Assembly (NCBI RefSeq): GCF_900112195.1
Contig: NZ_FOKR01000003.1
Location: forward strand, 17,124 to 81,123
Reading direction: 5' to 3'
From: Butyrivibrio sp. YAB3001
GTDB taxonomy: Bacteria > Bacillota > Clostridia > Lachnospirales > Lachnospiraceae
DNA: 64,000 nt
The notes beneath the pieces are model-generated. The model ran no database searches. It was given only the letters and a program-made list of their open reading frames with translations, and was not told the origin of the DNA. Both the position numbers and the translations under genes were made by a program. Below, piece after piece: positions 7,487 through 17,086 of this stretch. Position 1 is the stretch's first letter, and each line of letters starts with the position of its first letter.

Positions 7487-9646
7487 TCACTGCACTTTCT
7501 TTAGAACAAAATCATCTATCGTGCCCCAACTTGCAACATTGGATTTCACCGATACTCCTATTTTAAGAACGCCGTCCGTGACCTGGATGTTTGTTATGAC
7601 CGGATTTTTCCACTGAGCCCAGCTTGTAACAGCAAATTCTTCTGTCATTTGCTTTCCGTCTGAAGTTTCACAGAAAAGTTCCATTTTTGCAGTATCGTCG
7701 GTATCGCCACCCTGGGCAAAGCACTCAAGCTGATATGTTCCTGCTTCAAGGCCTGAAATTTCCTGAGATGCAGTGAATTCGATGTCTTCTCTTCCATTCC
7801 AAAAATGAAGAGCTATGCTTCCATCGTGAGCATCATCTTTTTTATTCTGATAGTCAGTCGGATTTGTTGCATTTGCGTAGTCAATCTTCCACATAGAAAG
7901 ATCTTTATCCTCAAAGCTTGGATTCTTAACAAAGTTTTCTTCTTTTACCTCAAGATGGCAGATTACTCTGCTGTTTTCTTCATTTTTCAAAGTACCATGG
8001 AGCGTTATTTTTCCTCCCTTACTTGTATCTAACTTTGCAAGATCAGCCTCATCCCACACTATCTCGATACTGTCCTGTACAGAAGGATCATTGTAAATAA
8101 CAGGAGCCTCTGTCGGAAGTTTTACTTCCTCTCCTACCTGAACTGTAATTTCAATATCAGGAACAGACTCTACTTTAAGTCCTGCTGAATGCCCCTCATA
8201 TACGTATTTAAATACATTGAGCGACTGCAGTGGATATCCCTTAAAGTCAAACATTGCCTGATTATCCCACGAACATCCACCATAATATTTGCCTGCATCA
8301 TTTGGGTCATAGTCCTTGGCAAATCTGCTTGCCCATCCGCTTCCATATTTTTCCCAGATAGCATTATTGGTATTTTTGCTTGAACCTACAGGGATCCACA
8401 CTCCTTCCCAGTAGCAAACTCCGCAGGCTCCACCTTCATTTGCTGATGCTATGATATCTCTTATCATATGCGCCTGTCCTTGAACCGAAGCAGAATATCC
8501 GTCTATGAGATCTTTTTTTCCATCAAAACTGTTTCCTGAATCATCGCCATCACTGGTGGTATATGGATAAGATGTCTCAACAAGCATTACTTTCTTTCCA
8601 TATCTGTCGATCAGCTTCTTTACGACGTTCTGCATATTTTCAAGGTCGCCGTGCCAATATGGATAGTAAGACAGCCCCACTATATCATAGTCAATGCCGT
8701 TATTTTCAAGGTTAGAAACGAGCGCCGGTACCTTTCCGCCGCCATCTTCAATATTTGTATAATGCACTATTATCTGAATATTTTTGTTCCTATCAGCAGC
8801 AACCTTTCTCACAGCTTTACTTCCGGAATCTAAAAGCCTGGTCACATTGGGTAAAGAACTTTCTCCGGACATTCCGTTGTTTATTTCATTTCCAATCTGC
8901 ACAAAAGTAACATTTACTCCCGCATCCAAGATTTCTCCAAGAGCCTCAGTGGTAAACTCTTCAAGAGCGCTGCATTTTTCATCAATATCCATGCCTTCCC
9001 ATGCTTTTGGAGCAAACTGCTTCTTGGGATCTGCCCAAAAATCTGAATAATGAAAATCAATCATTACCTGCATTCCGGCATCAGTCGCTCTTTTTCCAAG
9101 AGTAATTGCAGTCGTAACGTCATTGTTTCCGCCGCCATAGCCATTCCCCTCAGCATCGTACGGGTCATTCCATACCCTAAGTCTTATACAATTAACTCCC
9201 GCTTCTGCCATGGTCTTAAATACATCAGCTTCTTCACCCTGAAAGTTATAGTATTTCACACCACTATTTTCTTCAACTAAAACCGATGACGCATCCATTC
9301 CGCAGATAAAATCTTCTGGGAGATTCTCTACCTTCTCAACGAAAATATCATCCTCATTTGCGCCTCCTTCAGCAACAGCTTCACCTAAATTAGTTTCATC
9401 ATCGTTTACTGTAGCTTCAACATCGTCCTTTTTTTCACTTTCATCTGTCGTTTCACCATTTACCATCCCCGAATCAGCCGCAGCATCCTTCTCTTCGCCC
9501 TGTTCATCCGACATAGCCCCCTCAACATTTGCCTCTCCAATAGTATCCGCTGTCGCAGCTTCCTTCCCACATCCGACAGCCATTCCGGCAATTATCGCTC
9601 CCACCATCACAGCAGTACCAATCTCAATCAATTTTCTCTTTTTCAT
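7487..9646 (-). CDS. Lipoprotein arabinogalactan endo-beta-1,4-galactanase (GH53) with CBM61-like domain
   Basis: Endo-galactanase cleaving beta-1,4-galactan side chains of pectin outside the cell. The N-terminus has a lipoprotein signal (lipobox AVGC, Cys26). A Glu/Asp-rich linker runs to about residue 100. The GH53 barrel spans ~112-490, with acid/base Glu254 in QIGNEI and nucleophile Glu357 in LVETSYPYT. A Big_4-like domain follows near residues 500-575, and a C-terminal jelly roll resembling CBM61 (galactan binding) spans ~578-719. At 719 residues it is longer than simple GH53 enzymes because of the linker and C-terminal domains. It lies beside TRAP transporter and KdgF genes, consistent with pectin use. 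It ends at a bidirectional terminator. Confidence 0.95.
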   Translation of the reverse strand: MKKRKLIEIGTAVMVGAIIAGMAVGCGKEAATADTIGEANVEGAMSDEQGEEKDAAADSGMVNGETTDESEKKDDVEATVNDDETNLGEAVAEGGANEDDIFVEKVENLPEDFICGMDASSVLVEENSGVKYYNFQGEEADVFKTMAEAGVNCIRLRVWNDPYDAEGNGYGGGNNDVTTAITLGKRATDAGMQVMIDFHYSDFWADPKKQFAPKAWEGMDIDEKCSALEEFTTEALGEILDAGVNVTFVQIGNEINNGMSGESSLPNVTRLLDSGSKAVRKVAADRNKNIQIIVHYTNIEDGGGKVPALVSNLENNGIDYDIVGLSYYPYWHGDLENMQNVVKKLIDRYGKKVMLVETSYPYTTSDGDDSGNSFDGKKDLIDGYSASVQGQAHMIRDIIASANEGGACGVCYWEGVWIPVGSSKNTNNAIWEKYGSGWASRFAKDYDPNDAGKYYGGCSWDNQAMFDFKGYPLQSLNVFKYVYEGHSAGLKVESVPDIEITVQVGEEVKLPTEAPVIYNDPSVQDSIEIVWDEADLAKLDTSKGGKITLHGTLKNEENSRVICHLEVKEENFVKNPSFEDKDLSMWKIDYANATNPTDYQNKKDDAHDGSIALHFWNGREDIEFTASQEISGLEAGTYQLECFAQGGDTDDTAKMELFCETSDGKQMTEEFAVTSWAQWKNPVITNIQVTDGVLKIGVSVKSNVASWGTIDDFVLKKVQ

Positions 9647-9757
9647 ACCCTTTCCCTTCCTATAATTCCAAGCTCATATTTCAGTATTTATTAGCTTTTT
9701 GTTTATTGATATGCCACTTTCACAAGCTCAAAAGGATTAGCAAGTTTGAGCGTCACA

Positions 9758-9944
9758 GACAGTTGTGGGAATCAGCCTGAAAATGTGCAGTTCTCGGACG
9801 AGGAGATGATTTACAAAATGAAGAATCAAAGGAAGGTCGACTGTTTTGAACAGCGCTGAAAGGAGACCTTCCTTTGATTCTGAATTTTAGTAAATCACGA
9901 CGCAGACGAAAGCCAACATTTTTAGGCAACTCCCGATAACTGTC
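9758..9944. repeat. Long imperfect palindrome, MITE/REP-like element
   Basis: A ~187-bp inverted repeat between the galactanase and the TRAP-type binding protein. A perfect 17-bp stem (9822-9838 with 9865-9881) encloses a 26-nt loop, and weaker complementarity continues outward to GACAGTT (9758) and AACTGTC (9944). No gene is supported in it. The shape fits a miniature inverted-repeat element or structured REP unit. No target-site duplication could be assigned. Confidence 0.6.
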
Positions 9945-9981
9945 CCCTACGTTCTGCCCCCCTACATTCAAATTATCCCCC

Positions 9982-10995
9982 TCAGTAATCCATTATCCTC
10001 TCAAGTTCATCCATCTGCTCCCCGCAATATTTTACATAAACTTCAGTCATTGCATCCCTAAAACGCTTCTTCTCCTCCAAAGAAAGCTCAATAACTGTTA
10101 TCCCACTCTTTTCCGCAATCTGCCTTGAGCTCTTTTCCCGCTCAGCCCAAAGCTTTCGCTCATAAAGTGCAGACTCTCTGGCACAATCTGCAATTATACT
10201 CTTATCTTCTTCAGAAAGCTGGTTCCATATGGCGCTTGAACATATCTGCAGCTCCGGAACTCTTGTATGCTCATCAACGGTATAATATGGAGCCACAATA
10301 TAATGCCTCATAGATTCATATGAAGGCCAGTTATTCTCTGCTCCATCAACCATCCCCTGTTCAATTGCCGAATACACTTCAGAATAAACAATCTTGGATG
10401 GAACTGCCCCAAGCGCCGACACCATATCCGCCATCATTGCAGACTCCTGAACCCTTATGTTCATCCCCTCTATATCTTCAAGCTTTCTTATTGGACGGAT
10501 ACTATAGAAATTTCTTGCCCCTGCATCATACCAGGAAAGTCCTTTAATTCCATAGCTTTCAGTCTTATTGAGGTATTCATCCCCAATTTCCCCGTCCAGC
10601 ACTCTCCACATATGCTCGGAACTGGAATACAGATAAGGCATCTGCAAGATATTCATGTCAGGAATTATTTCCGCAAGCTGAGACAACGAAACTCTGGCAA
10701 AAGCAATTCCTCCATAGCGCATCTGCTTTATAACTTCGCTCTCACTTCCAAGCTCGGCATCATATTTCACAAGAATCTTTATTCTTCCACCTGTCTTTTC
10801 ATAGACAAGTTCAGAAAAATAGTCCGCCCCCAAGGTTGTGGGATAATTTGCTGTCTGATTTTCCGCATAAAAAAACACATATTCAGGTGTAGGCCCAGTA
10901 TCTTTTTTCACATTAATTGTAGCCAAGACTACTATCAAAACAATAACTAAAACTGCAGAAATTAATGATAATACTATTACAAGCTTTCTTTTCAT
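9982..10995 (-). CDS. TRAP-type (DctP family) solute-binding protein linked to a two-component system
   Basis: A 337-residue extracytoplasmic binding protein with an N-terminal membrane anchor (residues ~4-26) and no clear lipobox cysteine. DctP-family features include the LGSESEV region, the FYSIRPIRKLEDIEGMNIRV segment and the GMVDGAENNWPSY region. The start overlaps the response-regulator stop by 4 bp, so it belongs to the kinase/regulator operon rather than the transporter operon. Context suggests it presents ligand to the neighbouring sensor kinase, as binding-protein-coupled sensors do (inference). A second, lipoprotein-type DctP is encoded with the transporter at 15.7 kb. Confidence 0.88.
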   Translation of the reverse strand: MKRKLVIVLSLISAVLVIVLIVVLATINVKKDTGPTPEYVFFYAENQTANYPTTLGADYFSELVYEKTGGRIKILVKYDAELGSESEVIKQMRYGGIAFARVSLSQLAEIIPDMNILQMPYLYSSSEHMWRVLDGEIGDEYLNKTESYGIKGLSWYDAGARNFYSIRPIRKLEDIEGMNIRVQESAMMADMVSALGAVPSKIVYSEVYSAIEQGMVDGAENNWPSYESMRHYIVAPYYTVDEHTRVPELQICSSAIWNQLSEEDKSIIADCARESALYERKLWAEREKSSRQIAEKSGITVIELSLEEKKRFRDAMTEVYVKYCGEQMDELERIMDY

Positions 10996-11756
10996 TTCCC
11001 TACAGCCCCGCTTCTGTATTCACTTGGCGTCATTCCCACCATCCGCTTAAATACTCTGGTAAAATAATTTGCATCACGAAATCCGGCTTTATTACTTATA
11101 TCTTTAATATTGATCATCGGATCTGCCAAAAGAAGCTTTGCCTTATTTAAGCGATATTCATTGAGATAGGTGATAAAATTTTTGCCAAAATTCTGCTTAA
11201 AAAGCTTGCAAAAATACACCTCAGAATACCCAAAGGCACTTGCGATATCCTGCAGAGCAATGTCATCCCTGAATCTGCTATCAATAAATTCACCGACTTT
11301 TTTTACAAAAGCATTGTTTTCCAAAAGCGCGTCTGCAGGCTCTCCTTCAACAGAAGGACTTACGTTTTCATGCTTTTTATCACAATGCCCAAAAGCCTCC
11401 TCCAAAACATTTATAAGTTCTTCTCCGGAACAGGGCTTTAAAAGATAGTCCAAAGCCCGCACTTCGATTGCTTTTTTTGCATAGCTGAATTCATCAAATG
11501 CTGTCAAAAAAATAATCCCCGCATCCGGATGCCTGTCCCTGATAACGGAAGCTGCCTCAAGTCCGTTCATTCCGGGCATTGCTATATCAAGAACTGCAAT
11601 CTGGCAGCTCTTTTCCTCATATAACTGCACTGCTTTAAGTCCGTTTTCAGCAAGATACACTTCAACCTGCTCAGGAAAAAAACTCATAATTTTCTTATTT
11701 ACAACCTGTCTCTCGATAGGTTCATCATCTGCCACAAGAATTCTGTATTTATCCAC
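10992..11756 (-). CDS. AraC-type response regulator (YesN-like)
   Basis: A 254-residue response regulator with an N-terminal receiver domain (acidic pocket DDE at residues 10-12, phospho-acceptor Asp57 in VLDIAMPG, conserved Lys in LLKPCS) and a C-terminal AraC double helix-turn-helix ending TRVFKRMVGMTPSEYR. The start is GTG and shares one base with the kinase stop (TAGTG), so translation is coupled. Together with the kinase and a TRAP-type binding protein it forms a YesM/YesN-style system likely to control the adjacent TRAP transporter operon (inference). Confidence 0.93.
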   Translation of the reverse strand: MDKYRILVADDEPIERQVVNKKIMSFFPEQVEVYLAENGLKAVQLYEEKSCQIAVLDIAMPGMNGLEAASVIRDRHPDAGIIFLTAFDEFSYAKKAIEVRALDYLLKPCSGEELINVLEEAFGHCDKKHENVSPSVEGEPADALLENNAFVKKVGEFIDSRFRDDIALQDIASAFGYSEVYFCKLFKQNFGKNFITYLNEYRLNKAKLLLADPMINIKDISNKAGFRDANYFTRVFKRMVGMTPSEYRSGAVGK

Positions 11757-13273
11757 TAGTCGTCAACCCCATGCAAAGGTATACAGATTGTCACCACTGT
11801 ACCTTCATTCTTTTTGCTAACGATATCAAGGCTTCCTTCATCGTACATAGTGCGAATCCTTCTATTGATATTTCCAAGCCCGATACCTACCGCTTCGTTA
11901 CCGTCAATTGTTTCCTTCAAATCCTGAAGATTTTCCCTTATATCGGATAATAATTCATCATCCATTCCAACTCCGGTATCCGATACATCTATAACAAGTT
12001 TCCCGCCGTCTTCCCTGATAGCAACCTTTATGCTCCCGCCTTCAACCTTTGGCGAAATACCATGAATAATAGCATTTTCCAAAAGAGGCTGGAATGTAAA
12101 CGTAGGAACTATAATCTTGTTCTCATCTACCATGCAGTCAATGCTAAACTTAAGTCTATCACCAAACCTCATCTGCTGAAGATACATATAGTCTTTGGAT
12201 ATCTTAAGTTCCTGATAAAGAAGAGCTTCTTTTGAATGATTCTTAAGATTATAACGGAATATCGAACTTAAAGCCTCTATCATCTGCTCAGTTGTCTCTG
12301 CACCCTCAAGATTTGCATTTCCTGCGATCACATTTAAGGTATTAAAAAGAAAATGCGGATTTATCTGGCTTTTTAGAAGCTCAAGGTTCATCGCTTCCAG
12401 TTGCTTTTCTATCTCAAGATTTTCCATCTCCTGCAAATGAAGTTTATCAAGAGCCTCTCTTTTTTCCTCCATAGCCTTGATGTACTCACCGGTTGCAAAT
12501 TTCATCTTGTTAAAAGCGGCCACCATATCTCCAAGCTCATCCTTATTATCAACTTTGACGTCATCGATAAAAAAGTCATTGGCCGCAATTTTCCTTGATG
12601 CATTTGCAAGCTTGATTACGGGCACTGTCACGCTTCCGTTTAATATCCTTGATATTTGAAGAATAAAGAAAAACAGACAAACACTTAGTATAGCAGCAAT
12701 AAACGGCGCCCTTATAGCAATGGGGCGAAGCGCGCGATAGCTCTGATTTCCCTCCTGCATATTGGATTCCACAAATTTCTGAGCGTACCCTGCAAGATAC
12801 TGCTGCATGCTATAGACATCGTACATTTTTTCTATATACATATTTTCAGAAAGATGATCTGTAATGACCTGATTTCTGTATGAGCAGTACACCTCATAAG
12901 CGCTTCTGAGTGCCTGAAGCTGAGCGTATCTGTCATCCCCAAGCTTCTCATAATTTAAAGGCATCGCATAGATAGCTTTTTTTGTAGCACTAACGCTCTC
13001 TTCCCAGGTTTTTTGGTCAACTTCTTTCGTTCCGCGGATAAGTCCGTCAAAAAGATCTATCTCCCTGCCAAGTGTAGTCACTATCTCACCACATTTAGAA
13101 TTAGCCTCCATGACATCATTAAAATCAACCATAAAAAGCTTTACTATCCATACATCAAGAAGAAGCGCCACAGAAAGCGCCACAAAAACACTTGAGGAAA
13201 AAAGCCGTATTTTATTCTTTATTGTTAAGTTTTCCCAGATATGCCTCATTTTCTTCATCTGATATGACTGCAA
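11756..13273 (-). CDS. Sensor histidine kinase, YesM/LytS family
   Basis: A 505-residue membrane sensor kinase. Transmembrane segments near residues 26-48 and 188-210 flank an extracellular sensor of about 140 residues. A HAMP-like segment and coiled coil follow. The His_kinase domain contains QINPHFLFNTLN (phospho-His) and the ATPase domain has LLENAIIHG and DTGVGM. Its start lies inside the 3' end of the upstream YcxB-like gene (19-bp overlap), and its stop overlaps the regulator start. The small extracellular domain could receive the operon's own TRAP-type binding protein. Confidence 0.93.
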   Translation of the reverse strand: MQSYQMKKMRHIWENLTIKNKIRLFSSSVFVALSVALLLDVWIVKLFMVDFNDVMEANSKCGEIVTTLGREIDLFDGLIRGTKEVDQKTWEESVSATKKAIYAMPLNYEKLGDDRYAQLQALRSAYEVYCSYRNQVITDHLSENMYIEKMYDVYSMQQYLAGYAQKFVESNMQEGNQSYRALRPIAIRAPFIAAILSVCLFFFILQISRILNGSVTVPVIKLANASRKIAANDFFIDDVKVDNKDELGDMVAAFNKMKFATGEYIKAMEEKREALDKLHLQEMENLEIEKQLEAMNLELLKSQINPHFLFNTLNVIAGNANLEGAETTEQMIEALSSIFRYNLKNHSKEALLYQELKISKDYMYLQQMRFGDRLKFSIDCMVDENKIIVPTFTFQPLLENAIIHGISPKVEGGSIKVAIREDGGKLVIDVSDTGVGMDDELLSDIRENLQDLKETIDGNEAVGIGLGNINRRIRTMYDEGSLDIVSKKNEGTVVTICIPLHGVDD

Positions 13274-13722
13274 AGGAAATTGTAAAATTCCTCTTTTTCT
13301 TTTCCCAAAACTCTGTTAGTAAGCATGTATCCGTGTCTGTCATCTGACATGATAACGATCATATTTTTTTGCCTTATCGCATTCGCAATCTTTTTCCAAT
13401 GGATATTCTCGCTCTTGTTTCCGGTACTTACATGCATACCGCTCTCATCAAAAGAAAGCTCCATATCTCTTGGCAGATCTTCGAGCTGCCTTGCGCTTGC
13501 CCCTAAGATTGCAAGTGGCTGTATTACAGGGAAAAGAAAACATCCAAGAAGCATAAGAAGTTTAAAGAAGTCATTGGCAGATGTAAAAAATCTGACTGTC
13601 ATATAGATCATAGCAGCTGTGAAAATAATATTTACCAGCCCAACAGATGATCTGTATGTTCGCTCCATTGCCATTTTCCACAGATCTATTGCTTTGACAT
13701 CGCAAATATACTTATATTTCAT
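13255..13722 (-). CDS. YcxB-like membrane protein
   Basis: A 155-residue protein with two adjacent membrane segments (about 28-46 and 53-75) and a C-terminal soluble domain (~85-150) with the pattern ELSFDESGMHVSTGNKSENIHWKKI, matching the YcxB-like C-terminal domain. The role is unknown. It is the first gene of the kinase/regulator/binding-protein operon and overlaps the kinase start by 19 bp. Confidence 0.75.
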   Translation of the reverse strand: MKYKYICDVKAIDLWKMAMERTYRSSVGLVNIIFTAAMIYMTVRFFTSANDFFKLLMLLGCFLFPVIQPLAILGASARQLEDLPRDMELSFDESGMHVSTGNKSENIHWKKIANAIRQKNMIVIMSDDRHGYMLTNRVLGKEKEEFYNFLCSHIR

Positions 13723-13740
13723 ACGCTCCCCCTATATAGA

Positions 13741-13776
13741 AAAAACTGATGACTGAAAAAGCGGTCATCAGTTTTT
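13741..13776. terminator. Terminator of the TRAP transporter operon
   Basis: AAAAACTGATGAC pairs with GTCATCAGTTTTT across a 10-nt loop. It lies 15 bp after the DctM stop on the minus strand and is symmetrical enough to work in both directions. It separates the transporter operon from the sensor operon. Confidence 0.85.
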
Positions 13777-13790
13777 GTAGTTATATACAA

Positions 13791-15086
13791 TCATTTCATC
13801 AACAGTTCCGGCAAGAACATGCTTATCTCAGGAATAAATGTAAGAAGCATGAGAACCAGAATCATACATAAATAAAATGGTAATGTTGCCTTTACTACTC
13901 TCTCCATCTTGACCTTGCCTACTGCAGAGCCGATAAACAATACCGCTCCAACAGGTGGCGTCAATAACCCGATACCACAATTCAGCACTATCATTATACC
14001 AAACTGTATAGGATTAATGCCAATAGAAGTAGCAATCGGAAGAAGTATCGGTGTAGCAATAAGGATGATCGGTGCCATATCCATTATGCAGCCCAGAACA
14101 AGCAGTATCAGATTTAACAAAAGCGCTATGAGGACCGGATTTCTTGTAAGTCCTATGATGGCATTTGCTGCAAGATCCGGAACATGAAGTGTTGTCAGGC
14201 AATATCCGAAGATACTTGATGTAGCGATAAGAATAAGCACGATTGAAAGTGTATCAATGCACTGCTCTAAAGTCTTCCATACCCCCTTGAGGTCAAGTCC
14301 TTTATAAATAAACACGCTGACTATTAGAGAGTAAATAACAGCTATAGCTGCTGACTCAGTAGCAGTAAACACTCCGCCGACAACTCCCACAACTACTATG
14401 ATAACAGCTGCCAGAGCCCAGAATGAAACTCCAAGCTGTTTAATGAACTTCTTAAAGCTGAACTTATCTCCCTTTGGATAATGTCTTTTCTTAGAAATGA
14501 TAAAAGAACCTATCATAAGAGATGTCGCCAAGAGTGCCCCGGGAATATATCCTGCAAGGAAAAGACTTCCTACTGATACTCCTCCTGCGCTCATTGCATA
14601 AATGACCATGTTGTGGCTGGGAGGAACAAGCAGGCCCTCGCAGGAGGAAGTAATTGTAACAGCAGTTGAAAAATCATCATCGTATCCCTGCTCGACCATC
14701 ATAGGGATAAGGATGCTTCCAAGCGATGCAGTATCAGCAGCTGCAGAACCTGAGATTCCGCCAAAAAAGTATGATGCCACGATATTTACCATAGCCATAC
14801 CGCCCGTCATCCAGCCAACACACGCATCAGCAAGAGCTATCAGCTTTTCGGATATTCCACCGCTTCCCATGATGCAGCCCATTGTAATAAAAAACGGTAC
14901 TGCCATAAGGCTGAAAGAGCTGATTCCTTTTACCATCTGCTGACAAACGGTAGTAAGGGGAAGCCCCTGATACAAAAGGCAAAAGATAGATGACAATGCC
15001 ACTGCATAAGCAATATGAAATCTGAGAAAAATCATAACGACAAAACTTATAAGTAATATCGCGATAGCAGTTGTATTAACAGTCAT
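13791..15086 (-). CDS. dctM: TRAP transporter large permease, DctM family
   Basis: A 431-residue membrane protein with about twelve hydrophobic segments across its length, the normal size for DctM. Typical features include GISSFSLMAVPFFI, the GSGGISE segment and the PPSHN motif near residue 155. It forms the sodium-dependent transport channel of a tripartite ATP-independent periplasmic transporter. It starts directly after the DctQ stop. The substrate cannot be read from sequence. A neighbouring KdgF-like gene and galactanase favour uronates or other pectin products. Confidence 0.93.
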   Translation of the reverse strand: MTVNTTAIAILLISFVVMIFLRFHIAYAVALSSIFCLLYQGLPLTTVCQQMVKGISSFSLMAVPFFITMGCIMGSGGISEKLIALADACVGWMTGGMAMVNIVASYFFGGISGSAAADTASLGSILIPMMVEQGYDDDFSTAVTITSSCEGLLVPPSHNMVIYAMSAGGVSVGSLFLAGYIPGALLATSLMIGSFIISKKRHYPKGDKFSFKKFIKQLGVSFWALAAVIIVVVGVVGGVFTATESAAIAVIYSLIVSVFIYKGLDLKGVWKTLEQCIDTLSIVLILIATSSIFGYCLTTLHVPDLAANAIIGLTRNPVLIALLLNLILLVLGCIMDMAPIILIATPILLPIATSIGINPIQFGIMIVLNCGIGLLTPPVGAVLFIGSAVGKVKMERVVKATLPFYLCMILVLMLLTFIPEISMFLPELLMK

Positions 15087-15611
15087 TTATTTTCCCTCCT
15101 CCCTGATAAAAAATCCTTTGATGTGGTTATAGATTGCCTCCAGTTCAAAGATTATCATTGCAAAACCTGCAACGGGAATAGGAAAATACATCCAAAATCT
15201 TGAAAGCTTCGGGAGTGAAACGTAAACGCCCTTACTTCCTATGTTCTTTGCATATTTCCAACCGACTATAAGCATTACAAAGGCAAGCCCCATAATGAAT
15301 ATATCAGCCAGAAGGTCCAATATTTTTATTAGTTTTTTGGGAAGATAGATGTCAAACGCTGTCATGCGGATATGCGCTCCACGCCTTATGGCAAGCGCTG
15401 CTGACAAAACTGCCATGTATGACATGAGAGTAAGGACTACTTCTTCACTCCAGGAAGGATCCGGAATAAAAGGGATGTACCTTCCAAGAACGCTCATACT
15501 GGTTATCAGAATGTCCGCTATCAAAAGAAGTTTGCATATAAACAATACAGTCTTATATGTTCCGTCATATACAGGCTTTAACTTATCCACTGTATCAAAA
15601 AATGATTTCAT
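15087..15611 (-). CDS. dctQ: TRAP transporter small permease, DctQ family
   Basis: A 174-residue protein with four membrane segments (about 20-40, 55-73, 100-122 and 136-156) and the DctQ signature SWSEEVVLTLMSYM plus a following RRGAHIR. It partners DctM in a TRAP transporter. It sits between the dctP and dctM genes in standard dctPQM order, with a 120-bp gap from dctP that contains an inverted repeat. Confidence 0.92.
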   Translation of the reverse strand: MKSFFDTVDKLKPVYDGTYKTVLFICKLLLIADILITSMSVLGRYIPFIPDPSWSEEVVLTLMSYMAVLSAALAIRRGAHIRMTAFDIYLPKKLIKILDLLADIFIMGLAFVMLIVGWKYAKNIGSKGVYVSLPKLSRFWMYFPIPVAGFAMIIFELEAIYNHIKGFFIREEGK

Positions 15612-15693
15612 ATTACCTCATTCCTTAGTTTAAGTATGTTGTACAATACTCCTGTCACTACACAACATGCACTGACAGGAGTACTGATTAAAG

Positions 15694-15729
15694 TGATGTC
15701 ACAGATTCAGACTTTTGACCCTGACATCA
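15694..15729. repeat. TGATGTCA hairpin repeat, copy 1
   Basis: TGATGTCA (15694-15701) pairs with TGACATCA (15722-15729) across a 20-nt loop, just after the dctP stop. A second element with the same arms and related loop lies at 22331-22369. It could attenuate dctQM relative to dctP, but the second copy shows it is a dispersed repeat. Confidence 0.55.
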
Positions 15730-15731
15730 TA

Positions 15732-16823
15732 TTATTTCATATCAACGATCTTCTGATAATAATCTTCAAGTCCCTTGATATTGGCATCGATAACAGGCTT
15801 AACTGCTTCCTGCCAAGGAGTGATATCATCAACTTCGATGATTGTTACACCGTCTGCCTTAAGCTCATCAAGTACTTCTTTTTCCTTCTGCTCTGAAATT
15901 GAGCGGTTGTATTCGGAAGCAACTTTTCCAGCTTCTTCAATAGCACTTTGCTGATCTGCGGAAAGCTTGTTCCATGCCTCATCTGTGATGATAACCTGGA
16001 TAGCGCCAAGTGTATGTCCATCGAGGATCATGTAAGGAGCAACTTCAGGGAATGCATTTGACTTGTAGTTTGCGATTGGCTGCTCAGCTCCATCTACAAC
16101 ACCTGTCTGAAGCGCTGAATAAAGTTCGCCGAAACTTACAACTGTAGGAGAAGCTCCAAGTCCTTCAACAAGACCGTTCATGATAGGGTCATTTGATACG
16201 CGGATTTTCTTTCCCTTAAATGAATTAATATCTGAAATCTCATATGTTGTGAAGAAGTGACGGAAGCCCTCTTCTCCATAAAATAATCCTCTAACGCCAC
16301 TGCCGTTGTCTGAAGGCTCCTGAAGGAATTCCTTGGCAAGGTCTGATGTTGCAAAGTTCCAGAAATGTTCTCTGCTTGTAAATATATATGGAAGTGAAAG
16401 AAGCATTGACTTCTGTCCGCCATAGCTTGTGAGCGCAAAAGCTGAAATTCTCGAAATATCGATAGTTCCGCCACCGCCAAGCATTGTATCAAGGACATCA
16501 TTTTCTGAACCAAGTACTCCACTTGCCTGAAGGTCGATCTTTACTGAGCCATTTGTTCTTGCCTCAACCTCTTCCTTAAACTTCTGATCTGTCATACCAA
16601 CAATTGTGTCAAGTGGGTTAACCTCTGCCATAACAAGAGTAATGGCATCTGCTGCCGGTGTAGTCTCCTGTGCAGTTTCCTGAGTGCTTTCTGTCTTTGT
16701 CTCAGTTTCTGTTGCTGCCGGTGTCTCTGTAGTTGCCGGTGTTTCAGGCGCAGTAACACCGCATGCTGTCATTGATAAAACAGTTGCTGCCGTAAGGACC
16801 ATAGAAATTAGTTTCTTTTTCAT
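15732..16823 (-). CDS. dctP: TRAP transporter solute-binding lipoprotein, DctP family
   Basis: A 363-residue binding protein. I chose the ATG at 16823 because GGGAGG lies 7 bp upstream and the protein then begins with a lipoprotein signal ending LSMTAC (Cys21). A Thr/Glu/Pro-rich linker follows. The mature part carries DctP features: LGSENDV, GLFYGEEGFRHFFTTYEISDINSFKGKKIRVS, and VVDGAEQPIANY. It captures substrate for the DctQM permease in the same operon. It is paralogous to the sensor-linked protein at 9982-10995. Confidence 0.93.
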   Translation of the reverse strand: MKKKLISMVLTAATVLSMTACGVTAPETPATTETPAATETETKTESTQETAQETTPAADAITLVMAEVNPLDTIVGMTDQKFKEEVEARTNGSVKIDLQASGVLGSENDVLDTMLGGGGTIDISRISAFALTSYGGQKSMLLSLPYIFTSREHFWNFATSDLAKEFLQEPSDNGSGVRGLFYGEEGFRHFFTTYEISDINSFKGKKIRVSNDPIMNGLVEGLGASPTVVSFGELYSALQTGVVDGAEQPIANYKSNAFPEVAPYMILDGHTLGAIQVIITDEAWNKLSADQQSAIEEAGKVASEYNRSISEQKEKEVLDELKADGVTIIEVDDITPWQEAVKPVIDANIKGLEDYYQKIVDMK

Positions 16824-16871
16824 TAAAAAGCCTCCCTCTGAAAATAAGAACGTGCTAAATTGCACACCATA

Positions 16872-16907
16872 GAACTGTCAGAGTTTTTTTCTGACAATTC
16901 AATTATA
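16872..16907 (-). promoter_or_regulatory. Promoter -10 and inverted-repeat operator candidate for the TRAP operon
   Basis: On the minus strand a TATAAT (16907-16902) is followed by an inverted repeat TTGTCAG-N9-CTGACAG just downstream. No good -35 is visible, which fits activator-dependent transcription. The repeat is a candidate operator for the neighbouring AraC-type regulator (inference). Confidence 0.4.
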
Positions 16908-17086
16908 AGACAGTTATTTTTATCGAAAAATCGGATATTTTTATCATAAATAGCATTTTTTAAACATTTTATTCAAAAAGAATAAAATTATCTTTTTTTC
17001 AAACTATAATAAATGTAATAATCCCTTTATGCTTAACAAATGGTACGAGGTCAGTTTAATAGTTCATAATGATAATGGAGGATAAA

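Noticed and set aside
9753..9971. 72-codon minus-strand frame
   Set aside because: It runs through the palindromic element, has no ribosome site, and its codons are explained by the inverted repeat.
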